A stretch of 64,000 nucleotides of DNA from Magnolia sinica (GCF_029962835.1 NC_080579.1:82849959-82913958); one strand, 5' to 3'. Positions 11,150 to 23,119 are shown, numbered from the stretch's first letter. Program-made: numbers and translations. The notes: generated from the sequence alone by a model not told the origin.

Positions 11150-13235
11150 CGAGCCAGGGTGGTAGAGAATCGCGATCGATGTGCCTCGGTCATAAGATCT
11201 CGACGTGACTCAGGAATATCCAGGACACATAATCGGCCTCTGAAACGAAGTCCACCATCACAACCAATCAGCCAATCTGTCTGACTCTTAGATGCTGCCT
11301 CTGCTCGGTAATCCTGTAACGACTCGTCTGTCTGCTGAGCCTCGATTACCTTTGCAACAAGAGAGGGTTGAATCGACAGGCTCGATAGTTGAACGATAGA
11401 AGAATGCAGACCAAAATCGAAGTCGTACTCTGCTATATCCTCAAGCATCCTCCACTCCTGAATCATCATGTGCACCACTAGGCCTTGTGGCTGACGGCTG
11501 AGGGCATCCGCCACCACGTTCGCCTTGCCTGGGTGGTACTGGAGATTAAAATCATAGTCCTTCAGGAGCTCCATCCAACGCCTCTGCCTCTTGTTTAGCT
11601 CGGACTGAGAGAACAAATACTTCAAGCTCTTGTGGTCGGAGAAGAGCTCGAACCTCACCCCATAAAGATAGTGTCTCCACACCTTCAGTGCGAAGACCAC
11701 TGCTGCCAGCTCCAAATCATGCGTAAGGTAGTTCAGCTCATGGACCTTGAGCTGACGAGACGCATAAGCCACTGGTTTCCGGTGCTGCATCAGGATAGCA
11801 CCCAAACCAACTCGTGAGGCATCGGTAAATACAACAAATCCATCACTTCCAGAGGGAAGAGTGAGGACAGGAGCAGATGTGAGATGGTCCTTCAGCTCCA
11901 TAAATGCCTGCTCACAAGCGTCGCACCACACGAACTCGGCACCCTTCCGGGTCAACTTGGTCAACAGGGCTGCAATGCAAGAGAATTCCTCAATAAAATG
12001 TCGGTAGTAGCCCGCTAAACTAAGAAAACTATGGATCTCGGATGCGTTTGTAGGCTGGCCCCACTGACGCACGGCATCAATCTTCGAGGGGTCCACTGCG
12101 ATACCCTGCCTCGTTACTACATGACCGAGGAACTTCACCTCCTTCTGCCAGAACTCGCACTTCTCCAGCTTCACGTAAAGCTGGTGTGCACGGAGGGTCT
12201 GCAATGTAATCTCCAGATACCGCTCGTGCTCCTCACGGGTCCTCGAATAGATCAGAATATTGTCGATGAACACCACAACAAACTGGTCGAGATATGGACG
12301 GAAGACCTCGTTCATCAACTACATGAATACTGCGGGCGCATTGGTCAGTCCGAAGGACATGACCTGGAACTCAAAATGACCATAGCGAGTCCTGAAGGCT
12401 GTCTTCGGGATATCCTCATCTCGAACCCGAACCTGATGATAACCGGACCACAAGTCTATCTTCGAAAAGAACTGCGCCTCCTGCAGCTGATCAAACAAAT
12501 CATCGATCCTCGGAAGCAGGTACTTGTTCTTGATTGTGACCTTGTTGAGCTCGCGGTAATCTACGCAAAGCCTCAATGAGCCATCCTTCTTCTTCACGAA
12601 GAGTATCAGCACTCCCCACGGTGAACTGCTCGGACGGATAAAGTCTAACTCGCGCAACTCGTCCAACTGCTTCTGCAGTTCCCGTAACTCCAACGGTGCC
12701 ATACGATACGGGGCCTTCGAAATAGGCAAGGTACTAGGCACAAGATCAATCTGAAACTCAGTGTGCTGACGAGGTGGTAACCCTGGAATCTCCTGGAATA
12801 CATCAGGAAAACCACAAACAACTGGCAGCTGTTCGATACTCAAAGCAGCTGGTTCCTCAACGGCACACGAAAACAGACAAGAAAGAAGCTCTCCTCTGGG
12901 CTTGACAATAAACTGAAACTCTGGAATGTCGGGTATATAGAACGTGACTGTCCTCGCGAAGCAGTCCAATACGGCATGGTACTCGGTGAGCCAATCCATG
13001 CCCAGGATGACATCAAACTCAAACATCGGCAATATGAATAGGTCCGCAAGTAAAAAGATATCCCCAATCAGAACGGGGCAAGATGCACAAAATTGGTCTA
13101 ATACTGCAGTCTTCCCTAAGGGCATCGATACTAACAAACCCTCACGGGCCGACTCCATCGGCAAACCGGTCGATCGATAGAAATCAGCGGCCATAAAGGA
13201 ATGCGATGCACCAGAGTCAAATAATACACGTGCAA
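11146..13235 (-). pseudogene. pol: Gypsy protease, reverse transcriptase and RNase H
   Basis: In the gag frame. Protease: the active-site DSGA is at 13207-13218. RT: '[13 protein letters not shown]', '[19 protein letters not shown]', '[27 protein letters not shown]' and '[10 protein letters not shown]' lie in 12319-12790. One in-frame TAG (12319-12321) follows. The catalytic box reads FIDN (12259-12270) where FIDD/YIDD is expected, so the second catalytic Asp is Asn. RNase H: '[13 protein letters not shown]', 'DHKSLKYLF' and '[14 protein letters not shown]' are readable to about 11500. The frame runs to a stop at 11146, where a frameshift separates it from integrase. Confidence 0.93.
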
Positions 13236-13503
13236 TGCATACAGAAACAGGGAGAGTACCCTCGATGACCCCTTCTGATGACTGAGGGTTCTGCTGTGCG
13301 GCATAAAATCTACCCTGGGCCTTCTGGGGAGGTGCAGGTCCCCTCTAAGGTCTCTGATGATACTGATGCTGCTGCCGCTGTGGCGGCCTGATCTGCTGCT
13401 GTGGGGGAGGCCCTGGAGGATAGTGATGTGGTCGCTGCTGCTGCTGTGGTGGCTGTCATGGAGGCTGATGCGATGTCCTAGGCTGCTGCCACTGCAGATG
13501 GGA

Positions 13504-14511
13504 ACACTCCTGCACGCGATGTCCTATCTTACCGCACCCAAAGCAAGTACCGGTAAATGGTCCCGATGGTGGTGCTGGGGGTATTGTCGATGCTCGGAAC
13601 GCCAGGTGGGTCATGCGTCGCTGCTGTGAACGATGCTACTGCTGCTGGGAACTACCAGAGGGCGCCTTCCTTTTCTGATCTCTCCTCTGGTCACGGGCTC
13701 TCTGCAAACTGGCCCAATCTGACTCATAAATCCGGGCCCTCTCCACAATCTGCTCAAAAGTCGGAAGCATGTGTCCGATCACACGACTCCTGAGGGCAGG
13801 ACGCAAACAGTTCTCAAAACGGTGGGCCTTTCGCCCCTCATCATCAACAAGATACGTCACGAATCTCGATAGTGCGACGAAAGGTGCCTCATACTGAGAC
13901 ACAGTCATGTCTCCCTGGACCAGCGTCTCAAACTCTAGTGCACGCTGCTGACGCACATGCTCGGGAAAGAACTTTCGGTCAAACCAGTCTACAAAGTCTT
14001 CCCAGGTCCACTCAAAATCAGCCACTACCGATCGGGCGACAGATGCCCACCAATGCTGAGCCTCACCCTGGAGAAGGAATACAGCTAATGGGACACGCTG
14101 CTGGGTCGTACATCTCATGGTGTCAAATATCTTCTCCACCTCGGAGCACCATATCTCTACTGCAGTAGGGTCAGGCTCGCCCCGAAAACGCGGAGGATCG
14201 TGCTGTCGGAAGTTCTTGAGAAGGGCGCTCGCACGCTCCTGCTCAGCCTCGGTTGGTGTAACAGTGGGACGTCTGCTCTGCCCCTGAAGAATAGCGGTCA
14301 TCACCTGAAGCATCTGCTGCACCTGGGTGGCACTCATAGGTACGGTCGGATCCGCACCAATCTCAGGTAAGGGAGTGGCATCCTCGGACTGAAAAGCAAG
14401 GATATCTAGTGGCGGAACGGGAGTCGCCGGTGGTAGAGCGGGAGCAGCAGCTGGTGGAGCGGGAGTCACAAGTGGTGGAGCGGGATTCACTCGGGTCGAT
14501 CTTCTAGCCAT
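13504..14511 (-). pseudogene. gag: Gypsy gag (capsid and CCHC nucleocapsid)
   Basis: Starts at 14511 with a proline/alanine-rich N-terminus. It continues into the retrotransposon gag capsid homology: 'PPRFRGEPDPTAVEIW', 'AQHWWASV', then 'FEWTWEDFVDWFDRKFFP' at about residues 155-172. After 291 residues a TAG (13636-13638) stops it in a glutamine run where CAG is expected. The same frame goes on to a complete CxxCxxxxHxxxxC knuckle (13504-13545) and two further stops. The product would form virus-like particles and bind the element RNA. It cannot now be made as a full Gag-Pol. Confidence 0.92.
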
Positions 14512-14676
14512 TACATCCTACAGGAAGGAACAAGGGCCTATCAGCCTTGAGAATTCTCGAAGGCATAAACGTTAAGGGTCTAAGTCGAAAAATCGCGAAG
14601 TTATTCGGGCTTGGAACCTATTCATTCTAAGTTCATAGCAGATATGTGATATGATCCTCAGGTATTCCCAAGTTAT
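14512..14676 (-). other. Gypsy 5' leader between PBS and gag
   Basis: 165 bases between PBS and gag start without recognisable coding content. A packaging signal is expected here by analogy but cannot be seen from sequence alone. Confidence 0.5.
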
Positions 14677-14688
14677 GCTCTGATACCA
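14677..14688 (-). promoter_or_regulatory. Primer binding site, initiator tRNA-Met
   Basis: The minus strand reads TGGTATCAGAGC, the standard plant PBS complementary to the 3' end of initiator tRNA-Met. It lies five bases inside the 5' LTR end at 14694. Confidence 0.95.
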
Positions 14689-14693
14689 ACTTC

Positions 14694-16449
14694 TGTCACG
14701 CCCCAACTCGAAAAACGGAATCACAAAATTCCCAATCGCCAAATCCGGTACCGACAGCCTCCGTAGTGCCCCATTCTCGAATTCTGGCACTCTTATACCA
14801 GATTCCGATCTTGGGATCCTACAAGGAAGATTTTCAATATGAAATTTTTTTTTGTAATGGAGCATAACCACAAGCATAACCAAGTCACAAAACAACATCA
14901 CCACATATCCACTAAATCAAAAACTTTAAGTACAATGCGGAAAGGGAAATACAGGGTGATCAAAAAGCTTCAAAATAAACTGATGCGCACTCCTGCCTCA
15001 GCGCTACTGCTATCCAACGCTACCTGCACGCAACGGTCGTGCATAAGCTTACAAAAGCTTAGAGGGTGGTGTAAGTGTGTGTGTAAGGCCAGCGCCAAGT
15101 GTACAGTATCAGAATAATGCGGAAACATGCGATAAGTCCATGAATGTTATCAGCTGTACCAAGGCTATATGATGAAAGACATGAATGCTATCGGCCATAC
15201 CGAGGCCATGCAATGCGAGGCCTATGTAGCCAAATGTCATATGCAAGATGCAAAGCAAGCATGCCAGTCCTCATCAAGTACACATGTCAGTACAGTTCCT
15301 CTCTGGATATTACCAGGGTCTAATACACTCCACACAGACTGCCTCCTCCCTAGTTGCACAGTCGAGCAAGTGAAATAGACCTCACTATCCGCCTGATCGG
15401 TAGTCTGTCAATACCTATCCGGCTCGTCGATAGCGGACTCATTTACGAACTGCTCAAACTCAACCTAGCGTATAGCCCCCTCACTCGGGCAGATAAGGCC
15501 ACACCCCCTTCCAACCGACCACGACACAGTGGGAGACGCGGCCTACTGGTATTCGGCACTCAGGGGCTCAAGTATCCACTCGGTCCAGACATTAGAGCAT
15601 CTCCTGGTACCGAAAAGGTTCTGAGACTTTCACCCAAGGACATCCTGAGTGCCCACAGTGCTAGAACCAAGCATTTCCGGTATCCGATACGGCCATCCAC
15701 AATGTGTCTGTGGAGCCACGGCCCTGATGTCACTAGGGCGTGCAGTGATCACGACATATAATGCAAAATGCATGAGTCACACCGTACAATCATACAGCAA
15801 TCCTGCGTGTACAACTCGATAATGTGGGACACTCCGTCTCATAAGGAGTCCCGTAAATGCCATAGCCCAACGGCTTATGCTATGATCAAACATTCCTCAT
15901 ATCAAGCATACATATGATGCATATGGGCATGTATCATGGAGCTATACTAAGCATGTTATAAAGTGATGAATTATCCCTACAATGCAGATGGGCCTAGAAG
16001 GCCTACACCACAAGTACGACCTATCAATGGGCCCTAGGGAGAGTCCTAATGCGGACATTTAACCAACATTATACTTGCAATGTGGACGTCAAACTAACAT
16101 TGCTCCCAAGGCATAACCTGCCACAAACCATGGAGAAATCCCGCATTGCAATGGACCCTAAGGACAACCCATTGGGCCTCGACCCATAGGCCTTAGGTAC
16201 ATCAAATGGGCCATATCACATGGGCCTTACATTCATCAAATGGGCCACATTAATGGGCCTCACCAATGGGCCTTATGTACATTGCAATGGGCCATAACCC
16301 ATAGGCCTTAGAATACATCAAAATGAGCCTAATCACATGGCTTTACGTATCTCAAATGGACTACACTAATTGGGCCCCATATGTACATCAAATGGGCCTC
16401 ATAACATGGGCCTTATAAATGCCAAGGTGGGCCTTAAAAATGGCCACAA

Positions 16450-16512
<63 letters not shown>

Positions 16513-18796
16513 AATCATGTCAAAGGATCAACCGACCCTCACTTCAAATAATAGTGGTAGGACCCACTTGAACCACAGATCTGACTCATTCTTTAGCTCA
16601 TGCCTTAAAATGAGCTTGTAAAAATGAGCTTGCAAAATGTATTGACGGTTAGGGTGCAACACAAGCATTATGGTGGGGTCCACTGTCCAGACAGCGGACA
16701 GTGTGGATGAACACATAAATCATGGTGCGCCCCACCGTCTGCTGGACGGTGGAAATGGAACACGTACATCACTTTGGGCTCCACCGTCCAGTGAGTAAAC
16801 ACATAAATCACTGTGGGTCCCACGTGGGGCCCACCATAACATTTATTTTCCATCCAGACCGTTGATAAGGTCGCATGGACTTGGATAAAGGGTAAAAACA
16901 AATTTCAGAATGATCCAAAACTTCTGTGGCCCAGAAAAAGTTTTCAAAGGCAGACATTCAATCCCATTGTTTCCCATGATGTGGGCCACCTGAGTCTTGG
17001 ATGAGGCTGAAATTTGGAGGGGACCCATTGATGGAGGTGGCCCACCATATGAACGGGTTTGATGGCAAATATACATCAGGGTGGGGCCCACGTCAGGGGC
17101 CGTGGGACTGTGCTATCCGCCCGCCCACCTGGCGTGCTGGCGTCTGACAGCAGCAGCAGCCATGCTGCTGTTGGTTTGCATTTTTTTTTGAAAAACTTAA
17201 TTTTTTTTTGGTTTTTCAGAAGTAGGGCCCACATCTGCTGAATCCGGGTCCGCCAATGGATTCTACCATGCGTAACAAATCTATCAAGCCCAATATTGGG
17301 CATTTTTCGACATGTAGAAAAACTAAGGTGAGTTTCAACGATGAAAATTACTATTTTCAAAGGTGTGGCCCGCCAAAAAGTTAGATCAGTCCCATTTTTT
17401 TGGCTCAACACCTAAAATAATCTAGAAAATGAGATGGACGGCTTGGATTTGAAGCATACATCAAGGTGGGGCCTATATGAGTTAGCCACCAAAAAGCTTG
17501 TGAACCAAGCTTATATTTGTGTTTTCCATGCACGTCTAGCGTCCCTGGACGCTGGACGGTCTGGGTCTATCACACGCACAAGGTGGGCCCTTTTTAGGTG
17601 GGCCACTAAATGGTGGGTGTTGTGGATACAATACATATAAGGTGGGTCCCACCTATAGATGGTTTGGGATAAAATACAAGCCTTATGGTGGGGTCTATTC
17701 GGGTGGGCCACACAATCACACCAACATCACATGAAAAGAAGATTAAAAAGAAAGAGAGGGAGAGAGAGAGAGAGAGAGAGATATATACACGTGTGATGGA
17801 GGGACCCCGGCACTATGGGCCCTTCGTTTCAAGCATCCAATCATACATCAAGTGGGTCTCATTGCATATGGGTCCACCAAATTGAAAATCAACGGTGGAG
17901 ATCCTTTCCCCACCAAAATAGAAGGTCTAGATAACCCTATTCATGTAAAAAAACTAAACATCATGATGGGGTCCATGGAGAATGGCCCCATCATGGAATG
18001 ATCTTAAGCATCAAGGTGGGCCATTGGCCACATCAAGGGTCCAAAGTAAGATCCATACCATTGATCGGTAGGCATCACTTAGCCCATCATAAGAACATGA
18101 AAATCTAGTCTATAGAAGCACCCACCGGTCGATCTTCTCGGTCCGTTGGAATGTCAATCTCCTTAAGCTTTACTTTGATGGTGAAAGATGAGAAGTGAAT
18201 GGCTAGGATGGAGGATTTGGGATGGGAAAGTGGGCCACACACATGCACTCCCTCACATGGAAGAGAGCTTGGACGTGAGCTCTCTTGTTGCTTAGGATTG
18301 AGTTGAGAAATGAGAGAGAGAGAGGGAGATGTGATGTAAAGAGAGAGAGTGATGGATGTGAGTGATGGGTGAGTTGATGTTGTACTTGACATGTATGGGT
18401 GTGTAAGAGAGAGGGTGAGAGAGAGTTGACTTGGTGGTTGTTTGGGGATGGGGTGAAAGGTGATGTGTACTTGACATGATGTGATTGATTGATGGGATTG
18501 ATTTGATATATTGTAGAGATTCTCTTGGGATTGCAAATGCGCAGCGTTTTCTTCAAAATAAACGCCGGCTCACATCTTCCTGCCAGGGTATCGGATCGGT
18601 GCGAGAGACGCGGTGTCGTAACCGCGGCGACGGTGCGGTCGCAATGGTATAAGTCTTGAATTAAGCTGACTCAAATCTACAGCATATGGCTTAGGGTCGA
18701 TCGCAAACGTTGATTATACGTCACAGGTTGCCGAAATTCAACAGGAAGGATCGCGGGATTCGACGGAACAGTACAGACTAGAATACGGGTCTTACA
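14694..18796 (-). repeat. Gypsy 5' LTR (4103 bp)
   Basis: Partner of 5779-9847. It should contain the promoter of the element, reading leftward into the PBS and gag. The main length differences from its partner are at microsatellites: a long CA run plus TA run at about 16458-16512 replaces the CATA/TA run of the other LTR, and the GA tract at 17754-17781 is longer. Most of the other differences I sampled are transitions. Confidence 0.95.
16813..16834. promoter_or_regulatory. Twin TCP-like palindromes with G-box, 5' LTR copy
   Basis: Identical in sequence to 7850-7871, although the two LTRs have diverged around it. This copy lies in the 5' LTR, about 2 kb into it from the U3 end at 18796, so it could influence the element promoter if that promoter were active. 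Confidence 0.5.
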
Positions 18797-18801
18797 GACA
18801 G
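18797..18801. repeat. Target-site duplication GACAG, right copy
   Basis: Perfect partner of 5774-5778, immediately after the GGGTCTTACA end of the right LTR. Confidence 0.95.
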
Positions 18802-19307
18802 GTACTCGATGCCATCGAAAAAATCAAAAAAATCTATGTTAGTTGCTAGAAAGTTAGTTTTACTGTTACTACTCGATGTCATCAAAGTAAGTTCGATGCC
18901 ACCGATCGATCCTTGATGGGTTGACAATGCCATCGAAGGTCCCATCAAAGATGTGTGCAGAAGCTTATAAGTACGGAATTTGTTTTCTATTCTGGTTGTG
19001 TTAGTATATATAATGGGTGTAAACAGGATTAGGGAATAGAGGTGGTATATTAGGGCTTTCTATATCATTCCTAAGGATTCAAGGGCATAAGTAGTGCTTG
19101 TGAAGTAGATTCAAGACTTATTCGAATCGGTAAGACTATTTCTTATAATTTTTGTTTTTATAGTGCATTACTCGTCACTTTATGTCATGGTTTTTTTACA
19201 GCAAAGGTTTTTCCATGTAAAATTCGAATTGTTCTTTTTTAAACTTGGTTGTTCGATTAAGTATACTTTGATTCATTCACCTCTAGTGTTTTCGTGGCTC
19301 CCTAACA
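18802..19307 (+). mobile_element. Copia 3' LTR, second part
   Basis: Continuation of the copia LTR after the gypsy insertion. It repeats the GATGCCATCGA and GATGTCATC phrases seen at 5727-5760 and ends with TAACA, matching the TGTTA start. No host coding sequence is seen in it. Confidence 0.75.
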
Positions 19308-20533
19308 ATATATATTTCCTTTCAAAGTTAGTGTCCGTTTGGATACAAGAAAAATATATTATTTATTTGTTGGTCTTTCACACATTAAAAGATAAAAATG
19401 AGGACAAAATATATAATTAATACGTTGTTACTCAAAGATAATTTATCCTTGCTTAGAAGTTAGATAAACCATACATGTTAATAGTCTTGTATGGTACATG
19501 TAAAAATATAATGTTGTGTGCACATGAATTATATGTACCAAATTAATGTTCTGCATGTATAACTAATCATATTTGAATACCCACATATGCCATGTATGTG
19601 CTATTATCAACCATCAAGCACCTCCATGTGTCAATCACTGTTCACATATGCCAAAACTTATCTATGTTATCAAACATTAAAATTTTCACATGTTCGACCA
19701 CTACATGTTAGTGCTTGACAAATAGGGTATGGGCAATCCTACGCTGCATGACTTTCATAGAATTTGCAACAGAGAATGTGCATGATAACATGTGTGGTGT
19801 ACAAGTTTGTATTTATCCAAGCATACTTATTTTTCTAATATCATTTAAAGATAAAAAAGGAGAGGGAAAAAATGTCATGAAAATTCTCTGTAAGGACAAA
19901 ATTTCATTTCCTTTAAAAGTAATTTCCTCCCATGTACTGTATCATGGGTAGCCAAGCAAATCATACTAATTAGATTATGCTATCTGTCTATAATCTAACC
20001 TTCTTTTTCTATTGCCATTTCAAGCAATTAATTGAATACTTAGGATAGTGTGATAAAAGTCATTGTTAAACACAAAAGGATCCATAATAAGCCCAACAAA
20101 TAAATGATTGTTAATTGATTTTTGGGCCAACATTTTTTTTCCACCACACTAGCCTTAGGCATATATACAATCTAGAGAATAACGTAACACTTTCAAACAA
20201 CAAAGGAAAAACAAGTTTTATAAAAATTTATATATTCCTCTCCTTATTCGAGATCGAATTAAACTTTAGCACAAAAAAGTAAACTAAACCTAACCTAACC
20301 TCGAGAGGATTTAACTCACAATCCAAACCTGGTTCAAATTCCAACCCAAGGTGATCAAGTCAAAACCAAATCGAAGCCCTCTGTACTCTACCCAACCTGA
20401 CCGACCCCGTCCCAAACACATGTGATTACCCAACCCAAATACATGTGATTACCTACTGAAATTTAAATCTTCAACCTACCCCTAACCTGTGGACCTTGAC
20501 AACCTGACCCAACCTGACAAGAACTTTGGTTGT
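19308..20533. other. Unassigned AT-rich sequence
   Basis: No coding frame of recognisable family, no clear element ends. The short frames at 19163-19420 and 19715-19951 look like chance openings in AT-rich DNA. From about 20280 to 20520 there is low-complexity sequence rich in AACCCAACC and CCTAACC phrases. Confidence 0.5.
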
Positions 20534-20544
20534 GTCAATCAGGC

Positions 20545-20696
20545 TTTTTTTTTTTTTTGTTAGCTTGTTAGTACACCCACTGTCAGTTCACACTTCACTG
20601 TTAGCCACCCCCACTAGGGAATTGATATCAAGACCTCAGTGTTGAAACGAGGTGTCTTTCACTCAGTCTACCACTTGAGCTATGGATCAGGGTATT
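20545..20696 (-). mobile_element. tRNA-derived SINE, copy 1
   Basis: On the minus strand a Pol III box A, TAGCTCAAGTGG (20671-20682), lies close to the 5' end. A box B-like segment with TATCAATTCC follows about 40 bases on, and the element ends in a poly-A of about 14. An 11-bp target duplication flanks it, GTCAATCAGGC (20534-20544) and GTCATTCAGGC (20697-20707), differing at one base. The body matches the copy at 28225-28387 through most of its length. It codes for nothing and would depend on LINE proteins to move. Confidence 0.9.
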
Positions 20697-20707
20697 GTCA
20701 TTCAGGC

Positions 20708-21296
20708 TTGGGTTAACCTGATCAACACAAGCTGCAGCCCTTACCAGGATGCATCAACATGTACATGTGGACAATACTTGGAACATTTCTATGATATTTC
20801 TATGCTTTGATCATTCAACTCTTTGTTGTTCTTCTACCATTGTTTTCTGGGCCACCGATCAGATCTCCTAATATGGAGTATCCTTGTTGGTATCACTCAC
20901 ATTCTATGAATGGAATGGATGTGATTGCAACATGAGCCCAGATCAAACGGCTAGAGCTCATCCGTAATAGAATAGGAATCACTGGCAAAAGATTACATTA
21001 AATATTACAAAGAAACACACGAGAAGAAGAGTATGATCAAAAGAATGTTGGCAGTGGTTAGCTGCCGATTTAGACAGAATATTTATAGAGATTTCTACCC
21101 TATGTAGGGCTTGTATACGGTCGCATGCATGTGTCTATTTGGTTCATGTGTGGGATATCCTCACCACATATTATAAAGTGCCCTACATGCTGATGACCAA
21201 GCAAAGAAGGTGGCTTGTCAAGTCCTCAAGCCGTCCACACATTTGCAGAAAGATCGAAATGGACAGTCCAAAGAAAATGCAAAGTGGTCCACGTTC
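20708..21296. other. Unassigned sequence
   Basis: No gene or clear element seen. The frame at 21139-21342 has no recognised motif. Confidence 0.4.
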
Positions 21297-21313
21297 AATC
21301 TTTACAAGTGGGC

Positions 21314-21646
21314 AAAGATCAATCCTCTTGGTTTTTCCATGATCCCGGCCGATGGATTGGCCAAAATAGGTAGCAAAGATCAATCCTCTCGGTTTTTCCA
21401 TGATCTTTCCTCCCTTTCCCGGCTGATTAAGGGGCAGGTCCTGTTAGACAAAGCTGGCTTAGGTTTCAGCAGAGAAGTCTACTCCCCCCTCAATGTATAG
21501 CATATGATAGGCACCCCAGGTTTTTTTGTTCCTGGCTTTCTGCTGCCCGAATTAGGCTCTCCTGTAATTCTGCTGGATATGAAATAGAAGCTCTTCTTTT
21601 TTCTTTTTCTTTTTCTTTTTTCTTCTAAAAATAAAAAATAAAATAA
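21314..21646 (+). mobile_element. Retroposon with 17-bp target-site duplication
   Basis: A 333-bp insertion bounded by identical 17-mers AATCTTTACAAGTGGGC at 21297-21313 and 21647-21663. It ends in a pyrimidine stretch and an A-rich tail (about 21626-21650). Such a long perfect TSD and A-rich tail indicate LINE-machinery retroposition, most likely a 5'-truncated LINE 3' end. No Pol III boxes were seen. A phrase AAAGATCAATCCTCT occurs twice in it (21314 and about 21374). The perfect TSD makes it one of the youngest insertions in the window. Confidence 0.8.
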
Positions 21647-21663
21647 AATCTTTACAAGTGGGC

Positions 21664-22412
21664 CATCAACCTTTTTTCTGTTTAATTTTTTTTTTTTGGC
21701 CAGGTAAGATGCATGGTGGGGTTTTTTTTTTTTTTTTTTAAATCCAGAGATCATCATTCCTTATGAAAAAATTGTACATGACTAGACATTTTGGACTGCC
21801 AACATGCCAGGAAAGCCGTCAGAGGCAGCCTATCATATCATTTACATATACGCCGGCGCAGGGGCATACCCACCGCATCCCCCAGCCTAGATTCTCTAAT
21901 CATGCCCAGCCCTACCTTATCTGGAAGGACCAGCCCCTAGATACGTATGGAAAGATTCGCTGCTTCCCTGAATATATGCATGGTGGGTTCCACCTGCTAC
22001 GTGACTTGGATGTTCCAATAGAATGCCACGTTTCCATGCGTGGCCGTCACTCCACCTCTACGTAGGGAGAAAGTAGATTCTCTTTTTCCTTCTATTTTTA
22101 ATCCAGTGGTGGGGCAAACTATTTTCATGCAAATATGCTATTTGTGTATAACATCTGTACCATGTAAAGCAGTGGACCTACCATCACCAAGAAATAGAGG
22201 AATTATGGGGGCATTTTTACCGGCGGCCAACATAATAGTATGGCTGTCCGTATTTAGCATGAAGATCGCCTGACACAATATTCAGGCTGGTCTACTCATC
22301 ACGTGGGCTACACCATTTTAATTAGTGGACAGCTAACTGTTTGTATCAACATTCAGATGTGGCCATTTAATCAGTCAATCAGCCCGATTTTTGAAAGGCA
22401 GTCCACCATTTA
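21664..22412. other. Unassigned sequence
   Basis: T- and A-homopolymer runs near 21684-21740, otherwise mixed sequence. The frames 21763-22065 and 22040-22273 have no recognised domain. Nothing further can be supported. Confidence 0.4.
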
Positions 22413-22523
22413 CATTTACAGATACCTTACACAAGTGGAATGCTGATACCATTTGCAGATGTCATAAACAAGTGGAATGCTGACATCATTTACAATATCA
22501 TACACCAGTGGTATGCTGACAGG
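22413..22523. repeat. Tandem repeat, 3 x 37 bp
   Basis: Three adjacent units of exactly 37 bp at 22413-22449, 22450-22486 and 22487-22523. They share CATTTRCA at the start and the CAAGTGGAATGCTGA phrase. Differences are scattered substitutions with no indels. Confidence 0.85.
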
Positions 22524-22554
22524 AAAGATGCACAGGTAGTGAGTGGGAATGTTA

Positions 22555-22625
22555 AAAAAATAAATAAAAAATAATAATAATAATAATAATAATAAAAAGA
22601 AGAAAGAAGAAAGAAAGAAAGATAG
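22555..22625. repeat. AAT and GAAA-type microsatellite
   Basis: Interrupted (AAT)n followed by (GAAA)n/(AAGAAAG)n simple sequence. Confidence 0.8.
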
Positions 22626-23119
22626 ATGCAAAGGTGTTGGGTGATCAGTTTTCAATTACAAAATGTCTAATCATATTATATTATACTTATCTAATTCTGT
22701 GTATGTCTAGTCAGGACATTCTCTATGAAATTTTCTACTGGAAAGAATGATCTCAACCACCAATTGATGACCATTTTTCCTTGATCTTCAAGCATAGCCT
22801 ACATATTAGAAAGTTTACATCATTGCAGAAAATGACTCAGATATATCTTGGTCACCATTGTACTATCATAAAAGTAGCATCATCTTATAAAAAGGGAGAC
22901 GGCTCACCTGCCGTCGTATGGCTGCGGGAGATTCCTGTAGCACTAAGCTTTGTGGGGGCTACCATAGTGCATGTATTATCTGACGCAGTCCATCTGCAAA
23001 CAGTGGGGATTGAACTCCCACCATTTCAAATTTTCTTGGAGCCCAAGGAATTTCTAGTTTAAGCTAATATGAGTGTTTTCCCATCATTACAAACTCCACG
23101 TTGTTACTTTATAAATAAG
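22626..23119. other. Unassigned sequence with one open frame
   Basis: The frame 22781-23062 (93 residues) matches nothing I recognise. It has no domain motif or neighbouring gene context, so I do not call it a gene. Confidence 0.4.

Larger units (their letters stand above)
5779..18796 (-). mobile_element. Ty3/gypsy chromovirus (Tekay/Del-like), full-length, non-functional
   Basis: A 13.0-kb element on the minus strand, inserted in a copia LTR. It has two long LTRs (4069 and 4103 bp) with TG...CA ends, and a PBS matching initiator tRNA-Met next to the right LTR. Gag, protease, RT, RNase H, integrase and chromodomain follow in gypsy order, with a purine-rich tract at the left LTR. Gag and most of pol share one frame, as is usual for this lineage. 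That frame is interrupted by several TAG/TGA stops and by one frameshift near 11146. A hand alignment of the last ~306 bp of the two LTRs gives about 20 differences (~6.5%), so it is not a recent insertion. Confidence 0.95.

Noticed and set aside
22781..23062. 93-residue open frame as a possible host gene
   Set aside because: No recognised domain, no flanking exons or promoter evidence; length is within chance for this region.
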